A stretch of 64,000 bases of DNA from Marinobacter daqiaonensis (GTDB lineage Bacteria; Pseudomonadota; Gammaproteobacteria; Pseudomonadales; Oleiphilaceae): contig NZ_FOYW01000002.1 in NCBI RefSeq assembly GCF_900115285.1, positions 248,001 through 312,000 of the forward strand. The letters run 5' to 3'. The position numbers and the translations under genes are program-made. The notes beneath the pieces were generated by a model. The model did no database searches, was not told the DNA's origin, and was given only the letters and a program-made list of their open reading frames with translations. Within the stretch, counting starts at the first letter, position 1; each line of letters starts with the position of its first letter. This document shows, in pieces, positions 1 through 8,407 of the stretch.

Positions 1-45
1 CGGAAATAAAGCGATTTTGTCACTGGAGGTAACGGAGTGTTTCCC

Positions 46-239
46 CTAGTGTCCCGTTTGGTTAATTCGCTGACCTACTGCGTGTCGCCGGGGCCTCGGG
101 CCAAGGCGGCAGTCCGCCGGTGTGGTGGTTCCGCATCAAGGGCTGGCAACACCGGCCAGGGGCCCCAGCGTCGCGCCCTTCGGGAGCCAACGCTCTCAGT
201 GGCTCAGCAGATCAGCGAATTAACCAAACGGGACACTAG
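46..239. repeat. MITE-like element with 28-bp perfect inverted ends
   Basis: Bases 46-73 are an exact reverse complement of bases 212-239 (28 of 28). The ends read CTAGTGTCCCG inward. CTAG is itself a palindrome, so it could be a 4-bp target duplication flanking a 186-bp element with 24-bp inverted ends. The 138 bp between the arms is GC-rich and has no convincing gene; the reading frame through it has no domain. This has the architecture of a non-autonomous transposon derivative (MITE), but no transposase is nearby and no second copy was seen in this window. An alternative is a large hairpin at the end of the gene to the left. Bases 1-45 hold nothing recognisable. Confidence 0.6.
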
Positions 240-320
240 TGGATGTGGAGGTAAGCCGGCCTTGCTAGAATGGCGCGACAGGAGTTTGCCAACAGGATTC
301 AAATCAAGGGGTTATCTTTT

Positions 321-734
321 ATGCTGACCGGTCAGTGTCTTTGCGGCGGTATTACATTCCAGTACACGGGGCCTCTGGGGCCCATCGACCTCTGCCACTG
401 CAGTCAGTGCCGCCGTGCTCACGGCAGTGCCTTTTCCGCCAGTGCACCGGTACAGAAGATGCACCTCAGCTTCACCAGTGGCGAGGCACTGGTCACTGAA
501 TACGAATCCCGGCCCGGCAAGTACCGGGGCTTCTGTGGGCGCTGCGGCAGTCAGCTGTACAGCCGGCTGGACGCCATCCCGGGCATTCTGAGGCTCAGGG
601 TGGGCGTTATCAACGAGCCCCTGGGGAAGGGCCCCTCGGCCCATGTCTACACCGGATCCAAATCCGACTGGTTCACCATCACCGACGACCTGCCCCAGTA
701 TGAGAAGACCCAACGGACCAACGACCCTCACTGA
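321..734 (+). CDS. GFA (CENP-V/GFA domain) family protein
   Basis: A 137-residue protein of the glutathione-dependent formaldehyde-activating enzyme (Gfa) fold. Zinc-binding cysteines appear as GQCLCGG near the N-terminus, CHCSQC at about residue 31 and GRCGSQ at about residue 75, the usual spacing for this family. The ATG at 321 follows AAGGGG at 306-311 and starts directly at the conserved N-terminal strand; an upstream in-frame ATG at 270 would add 17 unrelated residues. Family members bind zinc and small thiols, but most short ones have no proven substrate, so a formaldehyde role is not implied. The 3' end overlaps the convergent dehydrogenase gene by a few bases. Confidence 0.85.
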   Translation: MLTGQCLCGGITFQYTGPLGPIDLCHCSQCRRAHGSAFSASAPVQKMHLSFTSGEALVTEYESRPGKYRGFCGRCGSQLYSRLDAIPGILRLRVGVINEPLGKGPSAHVYTGSKSDWFTITDDLPQYEKTQRTNDPH

Positions 735-1846
735 GCCGGAACAATCCGGATGACCCGTCCGTCGGGGGCGTCTGTTAGTAACCAGAGGTGACCATCCGGC
801 CCCATCGCGACGTCCCGGATACGCTCGTCGAAGCCGGTCAGCAGGTCTTCTTCATTGGTGACTTCGGTGCCATCGAACTCCAGGCGAACCAATTTTCGCA
901 TTTTCAGCGCCCCCACAAACAGGTCACCCCGCCACTGGGGAAAGTCGTCACCGGTGTAGAACGCCATACCAGAAGGGGCGATGGATGGGTCCCAGTAATG
1001 GAGAGGCTGGGCCATGCCTTCCTTTCTGGTCCTGTCGGTAATAGGCACACCGCTGTAGTCGATGCCATAGGTGATTTCGGGCCAGCCGTAGTTGGTTCCC
1101 GCTTCGATGATATTGATCTCATCACCGCCGCGGGGCCCGTGTTCGTGGCTCCAGATGGCACCGGTTTCCGGATGCAGCGTCATTCCCTGGATGTTTCTGT
1201 TGCCCTTGGTATAAAGGGTGGGGCTGGCGTCTTCCCGGTCCAGGAAGGGATTGTCATCGGGGACCTCGCCCTGCAGCGTAATGCGGTGGACTCCCCCTGC
1301 ATCGTCACTGAAATCCTGGGCCCGGTCCTTCCGTCCGCGGTCACCCACCGCGATATACAGGTAGCCGTCGTCGGGGATCGCCATGCGGCCGGCAAAATGA
1401 CGGCTGGTGCTGGAGCGGGGCTCTGCCTCGAAGATGACCGTGACGTTGTGAAGGCGACGGTCCCTGTACTCGCCCCGTGCCACCCGGGTGGTCATGCCCG
1501 CTCCGTTCCGGTGGGCGTAGCTGAGGAACAGGACCCGGTTCTGTTTGAAGTCAGGGTGCAGCTGGAGATCCAGCAGGCCGCCCTGACCGGAAACCACCAG
1601 TTCCGGAACGCCGGACACTGGCTGCTCCACCAGTTCTCCATCCTCGATCACCCGCAAACGGCCCGCCCGCTCCGTCACCAGCTGATGGCCGTCGGGCAGG
1701 AACGCGATGGCCCAGGGATGCTCAAGACCCCGGGCCACGGTTTCCAGCTCGAAGTCAGCCGAGGGCGCTCTGTTCTGGGCAGCGCAGGCCAGAGGCAACA
1801 GGGTCAGGGCAACCGCCGCCATGACTGAAAGCCGGGATCCCAGCAT
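728..1846 (-). CDS. PQQ-dependent aldose sugar dehydrogenase (YliI/Asd type)
   Basis: A 372-residue exported protein close in length to E. coli YliI (about 370). The start at 1846 follows AAGGAG at 7 bases and begins a signal peptide ending near LACAAQ. The six-bladed propeller shows LEHPWAIAFLPDG early, then a conserved His in RHFAGR, and HEHGPRGGDEIN with NYGWPEITYG, the family's PQQ/calcium region. Known members are soluble periplasmic enzymes oxidising aldoses to lactones with PQQ; electrons pass to the respiratory chain. A paralogue fused to a membrane domain lies at 17441-19021. A candidate Fur box lies about 85 bases upstream but may serve the divergent microprotein instead. Confidence 0.9.
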   Translation of the reverse strand: MLGSRLSVMAAVALTLLPLACAAQNRAPSADFELETVARGLEHPWAIAFLPDGHQLVTERAGRLRVIEDGELVEQPVSGVPELVVSGQGGLLDLQLHPDFKQNRVLFLSYAHRNGAGMTTRVARGEYRDRRLHNVTVIFEAEPRSSTSRHFAGRMAIPDDGYLYIAVGDRGRKDRAQDFSDDAGGVHRITLQGEVPDDNPFLDREDASPTLYTKGNRNIQGMTLHPETGAIWSHEHGPRGGDEINIIEAGTNYGWPEITYGIDYSGVPITDRTRKEGMAQPLHYWDPSIAPSGMAFYTGDDFPQWRGDLFVGALKMRKLVRLEFDGTEVTNEEDLLTGFDERIRDVAMGPDGHLWLLTDAPDGRVIRIVPAQ

Positions 1847-1930
1847 CTTCGGACTCCTTTTCTGAAAAGCTTGCGAATTGACTACGGGGCTATCCATAGC
1901 ATAGTTCAGTCCCGGAACGGCGCCGGTCAA

Positions 1931-1953
1931 TTGAAAATGAGAATCTAATGCAT
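1931..1953. promoter_or_regulatory. Candidate Fur box
   Basis: TTGAAAATGAGAATCTAATG (from 1931) matches the left half of the Fur consensus well (AATGAGAAT core, 12 of 19 positions overall). It lies between two divergent genes, the PQQ dehydrogenase (-) and the microprotein (+), next to siderophore genes. The right half is weak, so this is a prediction only. Confidence 0.45.
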
Positions 1954-2039
1954 TAATGTCGGTGTGTATCAGGGGGTGTGCTCTTCGGACCGGGAGGCCC
2001 CCGGGCTGGCTGAACAAGACCGGAATCAGGAGGACGATC

Positions 2040-2141
2040 ATGCCGGAACAGGAAATGAAGCAGGGGCTGAAACTGGCCGGAGTAGCCGGATTGGTGGTTC
2101 TTCTGCTGGCCACCGCGATGGTGGTCTTCCCCGCCATCTGA
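2040..2141 (+). CDS. 33-residue single-pass membrane microprotein
   Basis: A short frame behind an excellent Shine-Dalgarno (AGGAGG, 7 bases before the ATG at 2040). The product starts MPEQEMKQGLKLAG and continues into one hydrophobic helix (residues about 13-31) ending VVFPAI. The short charged N-terminus and strong ribosome site suggest a real small membrane protein. A candidate Fur box lies about 90 bases upstream, and the gene converges on fhuF, so a role linked to iron is possible. I do not recognise a family. It could be missed by standard callers because of its length. Confidence 0.55.
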   Translation: MPEQEMKQGLKLAGVAGLVVLLLATAMVVFPAI

Positions 2142-2152
2142 TACCGGGTCGC

Positions 2153-2977
2153 TCAGGTAGGGCGCGTTGTTGTCGCAGTGTTGCTCTGATTGGGGTGCAG
2201 GGTGGCCAGGCGCTCCTTGCGGAATACCCCACAGGTGCCGCAGTACCGTCCTTCCGGCAACAGGTAATCCAGACAACAGCCCCGGCGTTGGGGGATGGCG
2301 CATTGCTGCCCCTGGAAGGTTGCGGGTAACCATTCCAGATAGCGGGTCACATCACAGTCGAACTGGTTCAACCATTCCGAAGCCAGCGTTGTCAGCGTCT
2401 GACTGTCCGCGGTGTTATAGAGTGCGGAGAAAGGTGCTGACAATCCCAGGGCCGCGCTGCTCCAGAAGGCGCCCGGACTCAATCCCAACTCCTTGCGGAA
2501 CCAGGGGTACCAGCGCCTGAGGGTGGCAGATACCAGGGTTATCCACTCCGGGATGCCCGCCTCCCCGGGTGCTTCCGTGCCCGATTCCTGCCATGTCCAT
2601 CGGCTTTCGGTTCCACTTTCCCGGAAAATGACCCAATCTTCGGTGGGTGCCGGGCTGTGGCCGTCCAGCAGCAGCCGTGTGGTCAGCGGTCCCAGTACCT
2701 GCAGGCAGAGATCCCGCTGCGCCACGGATGCCTGGATAACCAAAGCCCGGGGCCCGGTTGCGCCGCTGTCCGCCATCAGTTCCCGTTCCGCCCGGCCGTT
2801 TTCCTCCATCCACTGGCGCAGAAGTGCGCCGCTGACGGTTTCACCGGCCTTTACCCCGGTGAGGGAAAAGTTATGGCGAATCTGGCGGCTATCCATGCCG
2901 GTACTGGCCAGGAGCCTGTCATAACGTTGAGGCCAGTCCTCAGCGGGCGCCCACAGGGCCGTCGCCTCAGTGGACAT
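2153..2977 (-). CDS. fhuF: Siderophore-iron reductase, FhuF family
   Basis: A 274-residue protein ending with the unusual [2Fe-2S] motif of FhuF: GCCLDYLLPEGRYCGTCGVF near residues 237-256, a CC-x10-C-x2-C pattern. FhuF reduces ferric siderophores in the cytoplasm to release iron. The ATG at 2977 overlaps the last codons of the upstream ABC ATPase gene (stop at 2967), so the two are translationally coupled; a longer upstream start would add residues from the overlapping frame. The context with a siderophore ATPase supports iron release after import. Regulation by Fur is likely but the promoter of this pair was not located with confidence. Confidence 0.85.
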   Translation of the reverse strand: MSTEATALWAPAEDWPQRYDRLLASTGMDSRQIRHNFSLTGVKAGETVSGALLRQWMEENGRAERELMADSGATGPRALVIQASVAQRDLCLQVLGPLTTRLLLDGHSPAPTEDWVIFRESGTESRWTWQESGTEAPGEAGIPEWITLVSATLRRWYPWFRKELGLSPGAFWSSAALGLSAPFSALYNTADSQTLTTLASEWLNQFDCDVTRYLEWLPATFQGQQCAIPQRRGCCLDYLLPEGRYCGTCGVFRKERLATLHPNQSNTATTTRPT

Positions 2978-3752
2978 AGGATACCCATTGGCCGGGAGCC
3001 CGTTCCAGCACCCCCATCGGCACACTGTAAATGTTTTCCAGAGTATCGCTGTTCATGATCTTTTCCGGCGACCCGTCGGCAATCAGCTGTCCACCCTCAT
3101 CTCCGCCCCGGAGGGCCACCAGCCGGTCACAGAAGCGGGCGGCGAGGTCCACGTCGTGAAGCACGGCAATGACGGTAAGGTCCCTTTCGCTGGCGAGCCG
3201 GCGAATGAGTCGCAGGGTTTCCACCTGATGTCGCACGTCCAGTGCAGAAATGGGTTCATCCAGCAGCAGGCAACGGGTCTGCTGGGCCAGCAGCATGGCG
3301 ATCCAGGCCCGCTGGCGCTCGCCCCCGGAGAGGATGTCCACGGAACGGTCGCGGAAGCCGTCGAGGTCGGTGTCTGATATGGCCTGGTCGATCAGCTCAT
3401 GGTCTTCCCGTGTGTACCGGCCCAGCGGGCCGCGCCAGGGATAGCGACCCAGCGCGACCAGCTCCCGCACGGTCAGTCCGTCGGTTGCCGGCGGGTGCTG
3501 GGCAAGATAGCCGATCTGGCGGGCGAACTCGCGGCTGCCGGCCCTGCCAATATCCTCGCCATGCAGGGTTACCCGGCCGTGGCTGGGACGCATCTGCCGG
3601 GCCAGTACCTTGAGCAGGGTGGACTTCCCGGAGCCGTTGTGACCAAGCAGGGCGGTGACTTCGCCCTCGGCGAAGCCGACGTTGATACCCCGGAGAATCC
3701 GGTTGTCCCCAATAGTAAGATGAAGTTCCCGAACGTCCAGAAACGTCGACAT
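2967..3752 (-). CDS. Siderophore/heme ABC importer ATP-binding protein (FecE/FhuC family)
   Basis: A 261-residue ATPase with Walker [15 protein letters not shown], signature LSGGERQRAWIAM and Walker B CLLLDEPISALD, followed by an H-loop AVLHDVDLAARF. This is the standard length and pattern for FhuC/FecE/BtuD-type ATPases of ferric-siderophore uptake. The start at 3752 (MSTFLDVRE) begins just before the first strand; the ATG has a modest upstream GGA. The matching permease and binding protein are not adjacent but at 10815-13782, seven kilobases away, so the importer seems split. It energises transport at the inner membrane; the exact siderophore cannot be read from sequence. Confidence 0.9.
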   Translation of the reverse strand: MSTFLDVRELHLTIGDNRILRGINVGFAEGEVTALLGHNGSGKSTLLKVLARQMRPSHGRVTLHGEDIGRAGSREFARQIGYLAQHPPATDGLTVRELVALGRYPWRGPLGRYTREDHELIDQAISDTDLDGFRDRSVDILSGGERQRAWIAMLLAQQTRCLLLDEPISALDVRHQVETLRLIRRLASERDLTVIAVLHDVDLAARFCDRLVALRGGDEGGQLIADGSPEKIMNSDTLENIYSVPMGVLERAPGQWVSYVH

Positions 3753-4015
3753 GGAGGGATCCTGAGTGTTGGAGGCGTCAGTGGACGACCGGTCGTATCC
3801 GTGACGACCGGGCCATCGAAGTGTACATGGCAAGGTTAACCGTAATGCGAATATAACTCAATAACGCTGTTAATGATCCGGGCATGGGATCCGGCCGTAA
3901 CGCCTGCTGATGGTTGATAATCCTGAAACCGTCATCAGATTGGTGGTGTGCCATACTGTTCTTGTCACTTCAGTGGCACGTCGCAACGATAACGAACGCC
4001 GATCGGAGGCTCTTT

Positions 4016-4231
4016 ATGTCAGATCATCACGTCTACAAGAAGACAGAAGTGGTTGGCTCTTCAAAGGAAAGCGTGGAAGCCGCCATTGAAAATGCCCTGG
4101 CCGAATGCGCCAAGAGCATTCGTAACATGGAATGGTTCGAAGTCACCGAAACCCGCGGCCACATTGTCGACGGCAAGGTCGGGCACTACCAGGTGAGCCT
4201 TAACGTCGGCTTCCGTATCGAAAACAGCTGA
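4016..4231 (+). CDS. Dodecin family flavin-binding protein
   Basis: A 71-residue protein starting MSDHHVYKKTEVVGSSKES, the typical dodecin beginning, with the conserved helix SVEAAIENALAECAKSIRNM and the tryptophan in MEWFEVTETRG that stacks on flavin or coenzyme A. Dodecins form dodecameric cytoplasmic shells that store or buffer riboflavin/FMN or lumichrome. The ATG at 4016 has CGGAGG eight bases upstream; the longer frame from 3914 lacks homology. It is a single-gene unit between two minus-strand genes. Confidence 0.93.
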   Translation: MSDHHVYKKTEVVGSSKESVEAAIENALAECAKSIRNMEWFEVTETRGHIVDGKVGHYQVSLNVGFRIENS

Positions 4232-4304
4232 TTCGCTCCCCCATGCAGCCCTTTGCCATGAAGGCTGGGTCGTGTTGTGGCGTCGATATGTGGTGCCACC
4301 AGCC

Positions 4305-6110
4305 TCATGGCAGGGCATGTCCGGTCTGAACGGCCCACTGGGCCGCGTAAAGACCGTCTTTTTGAAGGAGTTCGGCATGGGTGCCGGCCTCCGCCACTCT
4401 TCCTTCCCTGATGACCGCGATCTGGTCCGCATCCACAATGGTGGACAGGCGGTGGGCGATCATTACCACGGTACGATTGTGGCCGATACGGGCCAGTGAG
4501 CGTTGAATGGCCGCTTCGGTTTCGTTATCCACCGCGCTGGTGGCCTCGTCCAGAACCAGGATCGGTGAATTCTTCAGGAGGGCCCGAGCCAGTGACAGGC
4601 GCTGACGCTGACCCCCAGAGAGGCGTACTCCCCGTTCACCCACCGGGGTGGCCAAGCCATCCGGCAGCTCGCGGATGAATGACCATGCTTCTGCGGTTTT
4701 TGCCGCTTCCACGATCTCCTGATCGCTGGCCTGTGGGTTGCCGTAGGCCAGGTTCTCGCGGATGGTGCCCTCGAACAGATAGACGTCCTGGCTCACCAGC
4801 CCGATGGCTTCCCGCAGGGAGCGCAGGCTGAGCGAGCCAATGGGCTTGCCGTCGATTCGGATCTCGCCGCGGTCAGGGTCATAGAAACGCAGCAGCAGTT
4901 TAACCAGGGTGGACTTTCCAGAGCCGGTCGCTCCCACCAGAGCCAGCGTACTTCCGGCCGGAACCCGCAGTGAAATATCGCTGATACCAGCGCCACTGGC
5001 GGCATACCGGAAACCGACCTTTTCGAACTCGATGTCCCCCCGAACCGGCTCCGGCAACACCTCGCGGCCGTTGTCCCTGACCCGGACAGGTTCAGCCAGC
5101 AGGTTGAGGATTCGCTGGGTACTGGCCATGGCCCGCTCAAATAGGTCGATCACTTCCGCCAGGCCCGTCAGCGGCCATAACAACCGCTGGGTGAGGAAGA
5201 CCAGCACGCCATACGCGCCTACATTCAGTGAACCACCGAGGGCCATCATGCCGCCCACGGTAAACGTGGCCAGGAAGCCCGCCAGAATGGCCATGCGGAT
5301 CACCGGAATAAACGCGGAACTGATCCGGATTGCCTTTCGATTGGCCTCCACGTAGGCCTCACTGCTGGCCTTCAGACGCTCGGCTTCCCGTTGTTCCGCC
5401 GTAAAGCTCTTGATGGTGGCTATGCCACCCAGATTATTCGACAGCCGGCTGGACAGGTCGCCCACTTTTTCCCGGACATCGGCATACAGCGGCCCCGCCT
5501 TGCGCTGGAAATAGAATGCGCCCCAGATGATCAGGGGAATGGGCGTGAAGGCGAGCAGGGCAATCAACGGGGAGAGTACGAAAAACACAGCGCCCACCGC
5601 CACGACCGTCACCAGGACCTGAATCATGGCGTTTGCCCCGCCGTCGAGAAAGCGCTCGAGCTGGTTGACGTCGTCGTTCATGGTGGCGACCAGCTGTCCG
5701 GAGCTGTGAGTCTCGAAGAAGCTCATGTCCAGTTTCTGGGCGTGCTCGTAGGCATCCTGGCGCAGGTCTGACTGCAGCCGCTGGGCGAGGTTGCGCCACA
5801 GTATCTGGTAGAGGTATTCGAACAGGGATTCTCCGGCCCAGATAAAGAAAGTGAGGATAGCCAGAGCCGTGATCTGCTCACGGGCGGTCTCGAAACCCAG
5901 GGAGGCCATAAAACTGTCTTCCTGGTTGACCACCACATCAATGGCCACCCCGATCAGGATTTCTGGCGCGATGTCGAACAGCTTGTTGATGATGGAGCAG
6001 GTGGTGGCCGCGATGATCTGGCGGCGATAGCCCCTGGCATAGCGGATCAGGCGACCGAGCGCGGCGAAGCTGCTGATGTGGCTGGTACTTCTTTGAGTCG
6101 GGTCGGACAT
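4305..6110 (-). CDS. ABC transporter with fused membrane and ATPase domains (MsbA/multidrug type)
   Basis: A 601-residue half-transporter. Residues about 25-310 hold six membrane helices; the nucleotide domain follows with Walker A GATGSGKSTLVKLL, signature LSGGQRQRLSLARAL and Walker B ILVLDEATSAVDNETEAA. This is the exporter arrangement of MsbA and multidrug pumps, acting as a homodimer in the inner membrane. The start at 6110 follows GGAGA at 6-7 bases. It stands alone, so the substrate (lipid, drug or peptide) cannot be told; it is not next to lipid A genes, and so is probably not MsbA itself. Confidence 0.9.
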   Translation of the reverse strand: MSDPTQRSTSHISSFAALGRLIRYARGYRRQIIAATTCSIINKLFDIAPEILIGVAIDVVVNQEDSFMASLGFETAREQITALAILTFFIWAGESLFEYLYQILWRNLAQRLQSDLRQDAYEHAQKLDMSFFETHSSGQLVATMNDDVNQLERFLDGGANAMIQVLVTVVAVGAVFFVLSPLIALLAFTPIPLIIWGAFYFQRKAGPLYADVREKVGDLSSRLSNNLGGIATIKSFTAEQREAERLKASSEAYVEANRKAIRISSAFIPVIRMAILAGFLATFTVGGMMALGGSLNVGAYGVLVFLTQRLLWPLTGLAEVIDLFERAMASTQRILNLLAEPVRVRDNGREVLPEPVRGDIEFEKVGFRYAASGAGISDISLRVPAGSTLALVGATGSGKSTLVKLLLRFYDPDRGEIRIDGKPIGSLSLRSLREAIGLVSQDVYLFEGTIRENLAYGNPQASDQEIVEAAKTAEAWSFIRELPDGLATPVGERGVRLSGGQRQRLSLARALLKNSPILVLDEATSAVDNETEAAIQRSLARIGHNRTVVMIAHRLSTIVDADQIAVIREGRVAEAGTHAELLQKDGLYAAQWAVQTGHALP

Positions 6111-6173
6111 GGTGTCTCCGGCGAAAAGCCGGAAGGTTAGCGGATTCCTGGCGAGCTTAGAACTGAAAAGAAC

Positions 6174-6205
6174 AGGAAAAAGCCCCTCACGTTGCCGGAG
6201 GGGCT
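6174..6205 (-). terminator. Intrinsic terminator of the OB-fold gene
   Basis: AGCCCCTC at 6181 pairs with GAGGGGCT at 6198, an 8-bp stem with a 9-base loop, followed on the minus strand by TTTTTCC. It lies just past the stop of the gene at 6231-6881. Confidence 0.75.
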
Positions 6206-6230
6206 GCGTTTATCCCTCAGCGCCGGCGGA

Positions 6231-6881
6231 TTAACCGGTTTCCTCGCTCAAGGTGACAATGGCATCGGCCATGATTTCCCGGGTATCGAAAAGATCCTCG
6301 TCGAGATCACCGTGTACGGTAACCACATCACCCTCGCTGATCTGTTGGAAGCCCTGGTCGTCCAGGGGGTTATAGGGCATGGTGGAGGTGTCTACCACCG
6401 TCTCCCGGATGCCGGTGTTGATGGTGAATTCGCGGCCGTCAACGCTGGTGACAGTGCCGGTGAGGGTCACATCGCCAGTTACGATGGGCACGCTCGGGGA
6501 CATATCCAGAATTACCGTGGTGTCTTTTTCGACCGTGTTGGCGAAGAAGTAAGTGCCCAGATTTTCCACGTAGATGCTGGTCGCATCCAGTGACGTCAGC
6601 TCATAGAAGCTGTCGTCTATTTCCCCGTAGACAGTAACCTTGTCACCGGCAAGGAACTCACCGCTCTCATCGAACCAGTCCCAGTCATCCATCTCCACTT
6701 CAATAAGACCTGGCCCGTAATCCAGCAGGAAGCTGTCCTCCGTCGTGCTGGTAACGGTACCGCTAAGGCTTATCCAGGAGCCGTCCGGCTGAAGATAGGG
6801 GGATTCATCGGTGGTCGCTGTAGCCGGAAGTGCCAACAGGCTGGCTGAGAGAATGGCCATGGGCAAGGTTTGCTTCTTCAT
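6231..6881 (-). CDS. Exported protein with two OB-like repeats
   Basis: A 216-residue protein with a signal peptide (MKKQTLPMAILSASLLALPATA) and a very acidic mature part. Two related halves can be seen: SGTVTSTTEDSFLLDYG with GDKVTVYGEIDDSFYE, and TGTVTSVDGREFTINTG with GDVVTVHGDLDEDLFD. This resembles the bacterial OB-fold (YgiW/YdeI or DUF5666-like) proteins of the periplasm. The start at 6881 follows GGAGGG at 5 bases; an upstream in-frame start lacks one. The function is unknown; stress-related roles are known for some single-domain relatives. It is a single gene with its own terminator. Confidence 0.7.
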   Translation of the reverse strand: MKKQTLPMAILSASLLALPATATTDESPYLQPDGSWISLSGTVTSTTEDSFLLDYGPGLIEVEMDDWDWFDESGEFLAGDKVTVYGEIDDSFYELTSLDATSIYVENLGTYFFANTVEKDTTVILDMSPSVPIVTGDVTLTGTVTSVDGREFTINTGIRETVVDTSTMPYNPLDDQGFQQISEGDVVTVHGDLDEDLFDTREIMADAIVTLSEETG

Positions 6882-7163
6882 GCTGCCCTCCTTTTGCTGC
6901 TGTCGAGTCGGTTTCATTCATTGCGTCTCTGTTATTCGCCACTGACCTCCAGACGTGAATCAGTGCCTTATTCAGGACCATGACTCCGGTTCCCTCCAGC
7001 TAAAGAGTGGATTGCAAAGATTTAATGATTTCGCCATCAGTTCGGCCAGAGACAGTTCAGTCCAGAATCCGGACAATATGAGAGATTTAGAAAGGTTCTG
7101 GGAACATGTCTGGGGGTAGGACTGTTAATGTTTCTCTGAGCCCTGCCAGGCCCTGATGTGGCT

Positions 7164-7616
7164 TCAGCGGGCCCGGTGTTTCTGGACCCAACGGTCGAGC
7201 TGATCGGCAAAAGCCTTGCGGTCGCCCTGGCTGAAGGCCGACGGCCCCCCGGTCACTTCGCCGGCATTGCGCATTTCCTCCATGAAGTTTCGCATCGCCA
7301 GGCGTTGGCGAATGTTCTCCCGGGTGAAGGCCTGGCCACGGGGGTTGAACACATCGGCTCCCTTTTCGATGGCTTCCGCCGCCAGTGGGATGTCCTGGGT
7401 AATCACCAGATCACCGGTGGTGAGCTGGTCAACAATCTCATTGTCCGCCACATCGAATCCCTGGGGAACCTGGCGGGCATGAATCCATGGGCTTGGCGGC
7501 AACCGGATGAAATGATTGGCTATAAAAGTGGTGTCGATCTGCCAGCGGGTGGCGGCCCGGCAGAGGATGTCCCGGATGGGAACCGGGCAGGCGTCGGCAT
7601 CAACCCAGATTGGCAT
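7164..7616 (-). CDS. YaiI/YqxD (UPF0178) family protein
   Basis: A 150-residue protein beginning [18 protein letters not shown], the signature start of the UPF0178 family, with the PIN-like acidic residues and a later [21 protein letters not shown] stretch. The start at 7616 follows AAGGAAGG; the longer frame adds seven residues without support. The fold is related to PIN/NYN nucleases, but no activity is firmly established. A 280-bp gap separates it from the OB-fold gene, in which I see no gene. Confidence 0.9.
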   Translation of the reverse strand: MPIWVDADACPVPIRDILCRAATRWQIDTTFIANHFIRLPPSPWIHARQVPQGFDVADNEIVDQLTTGDLVITQDIPLAAEAIEKGADVFNPRGQAFTRENIRQRLAMRNFMEEMRNAGEVTGGPSAFSQGDRKAFADQLDRWVQKHRAR

Positions 7617-7766
7617 TGAGGACCTTCCTTCGGTCAAAGTGTGGGTTTGGGGTGTTGGTTAATGATAACCGGTAGTCCGTCTTCGTGTCTCACGACGTAG
7701 ATTCAGAAGCAGCGGAACAATGACAGTGTTCCGCGCGATTTCAAAAGGTTATTGGGAGGCAGAGTG

Positions 7767-8342
7767 ATGCGGGGCATTGCAGTCATTCCTGTGGTCATGT
7801 TTCTGCTGGCCGTATCGGTGGCTTCGGCGGGAGGGGAGCGGAATGCCGATGCCTGGCAGGCTTTGAGACAGGGCCAGGCGGTACTGATACTCCGGCATGC
7901 CCTGGCACCGGGCACCGGCGACCCGGCGCACTTCCAGCTGGGGGACTGTTCGACCCAGCGCAATCTCAGTCAGCGCGGACGGGAGCAGGCGAGGGCATGG
8001 AAGCCCCTGCTGGCGAAGCACGGCATTACCCGAGCAAGGGTATTCACCAGCCAGTGGTGTCGCAGCCGGGATACCGCCAGGGGAATGGGCATGGGGAAAG
8101 TGACCGAATGGCCGTCGCTGAATTCCTTTTTTGGCAACCGGGGTGCCGCTGACAAACAGACGCGGGAAACCCGGTCCGCGGTCAATGAACTGCAAAGCGG
8201 ACTTCCTGTCATCCTGGTCTCCCATCAGGTCAATATCACCCGGCTCACCGGGGTTTACCCCTCATCAAACGAGGGCGTCATCGTACGGTTGCCTCTGTCG
8301 GATGATCCCGTCGTGCTCGCGAGGGTGACGCCCGGACCCTGA
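7767..8342 (+). CDS. Exported histidine phosphatase superfamily protein
   Basis: A 191-residue protein with a signal peptide (to about residue 22, VSVASAGG) and the phosphohistidine motif LRHALAPGTGDP near residue 44. A second catalytic His lies in VSHQVNITRLTG near residue 155, and conserved arginines lie in QRGREQARAW and SQWCRSRDTA. This matches branch-1 (phosphoglycerate mutase-like) phosphatases exported to the periplasm. The start at 7767 has GGGAGG seven bases upstream. The substrate is unknown. It is transcribed alone. Confidence 0.85.
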   Translation: MRGIAVIPVVMFLLAVSVASAGGERNADAWQALRQGQAVLILRHALAPGTGDPAHFQLGDCSTQRNLSQRGREQARAWKPLLAKHGITRARVFTSQWCRSRDTARGMGMGKVTEWPSLNSFFGNRGAADKQTRETRSAVNELQSGLPVILVSHQVNITRLTGVYPSSNEGVIVRLPLSDDPVVLARVTPGP

Positions 8343-8407
8343 CAGCGACGGACCATGTCCTCCGAGGACTTCCAGGGTAAGGCCGGGCGAACGGCCTGCG
8401 ATTGCTT

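Noticed and set aside
37..327. 96-codon frame through the inverted-repeat element
   Set aside because: Covers both arms and ends in the GFA gene; no domain, no ribosome site.
788..1828. Long open frame opposite the PQQ dehydrogenase
   Set aside because: It lies wholly within a gene with clear domains, has no domain of its own, and its length reflects the high GC content.
4305..6110. Calling the ABC exporter msbA
   Set aside because: The motifs are shared by all exporters of this type and no lipid A or lpxK gene is adjacent.
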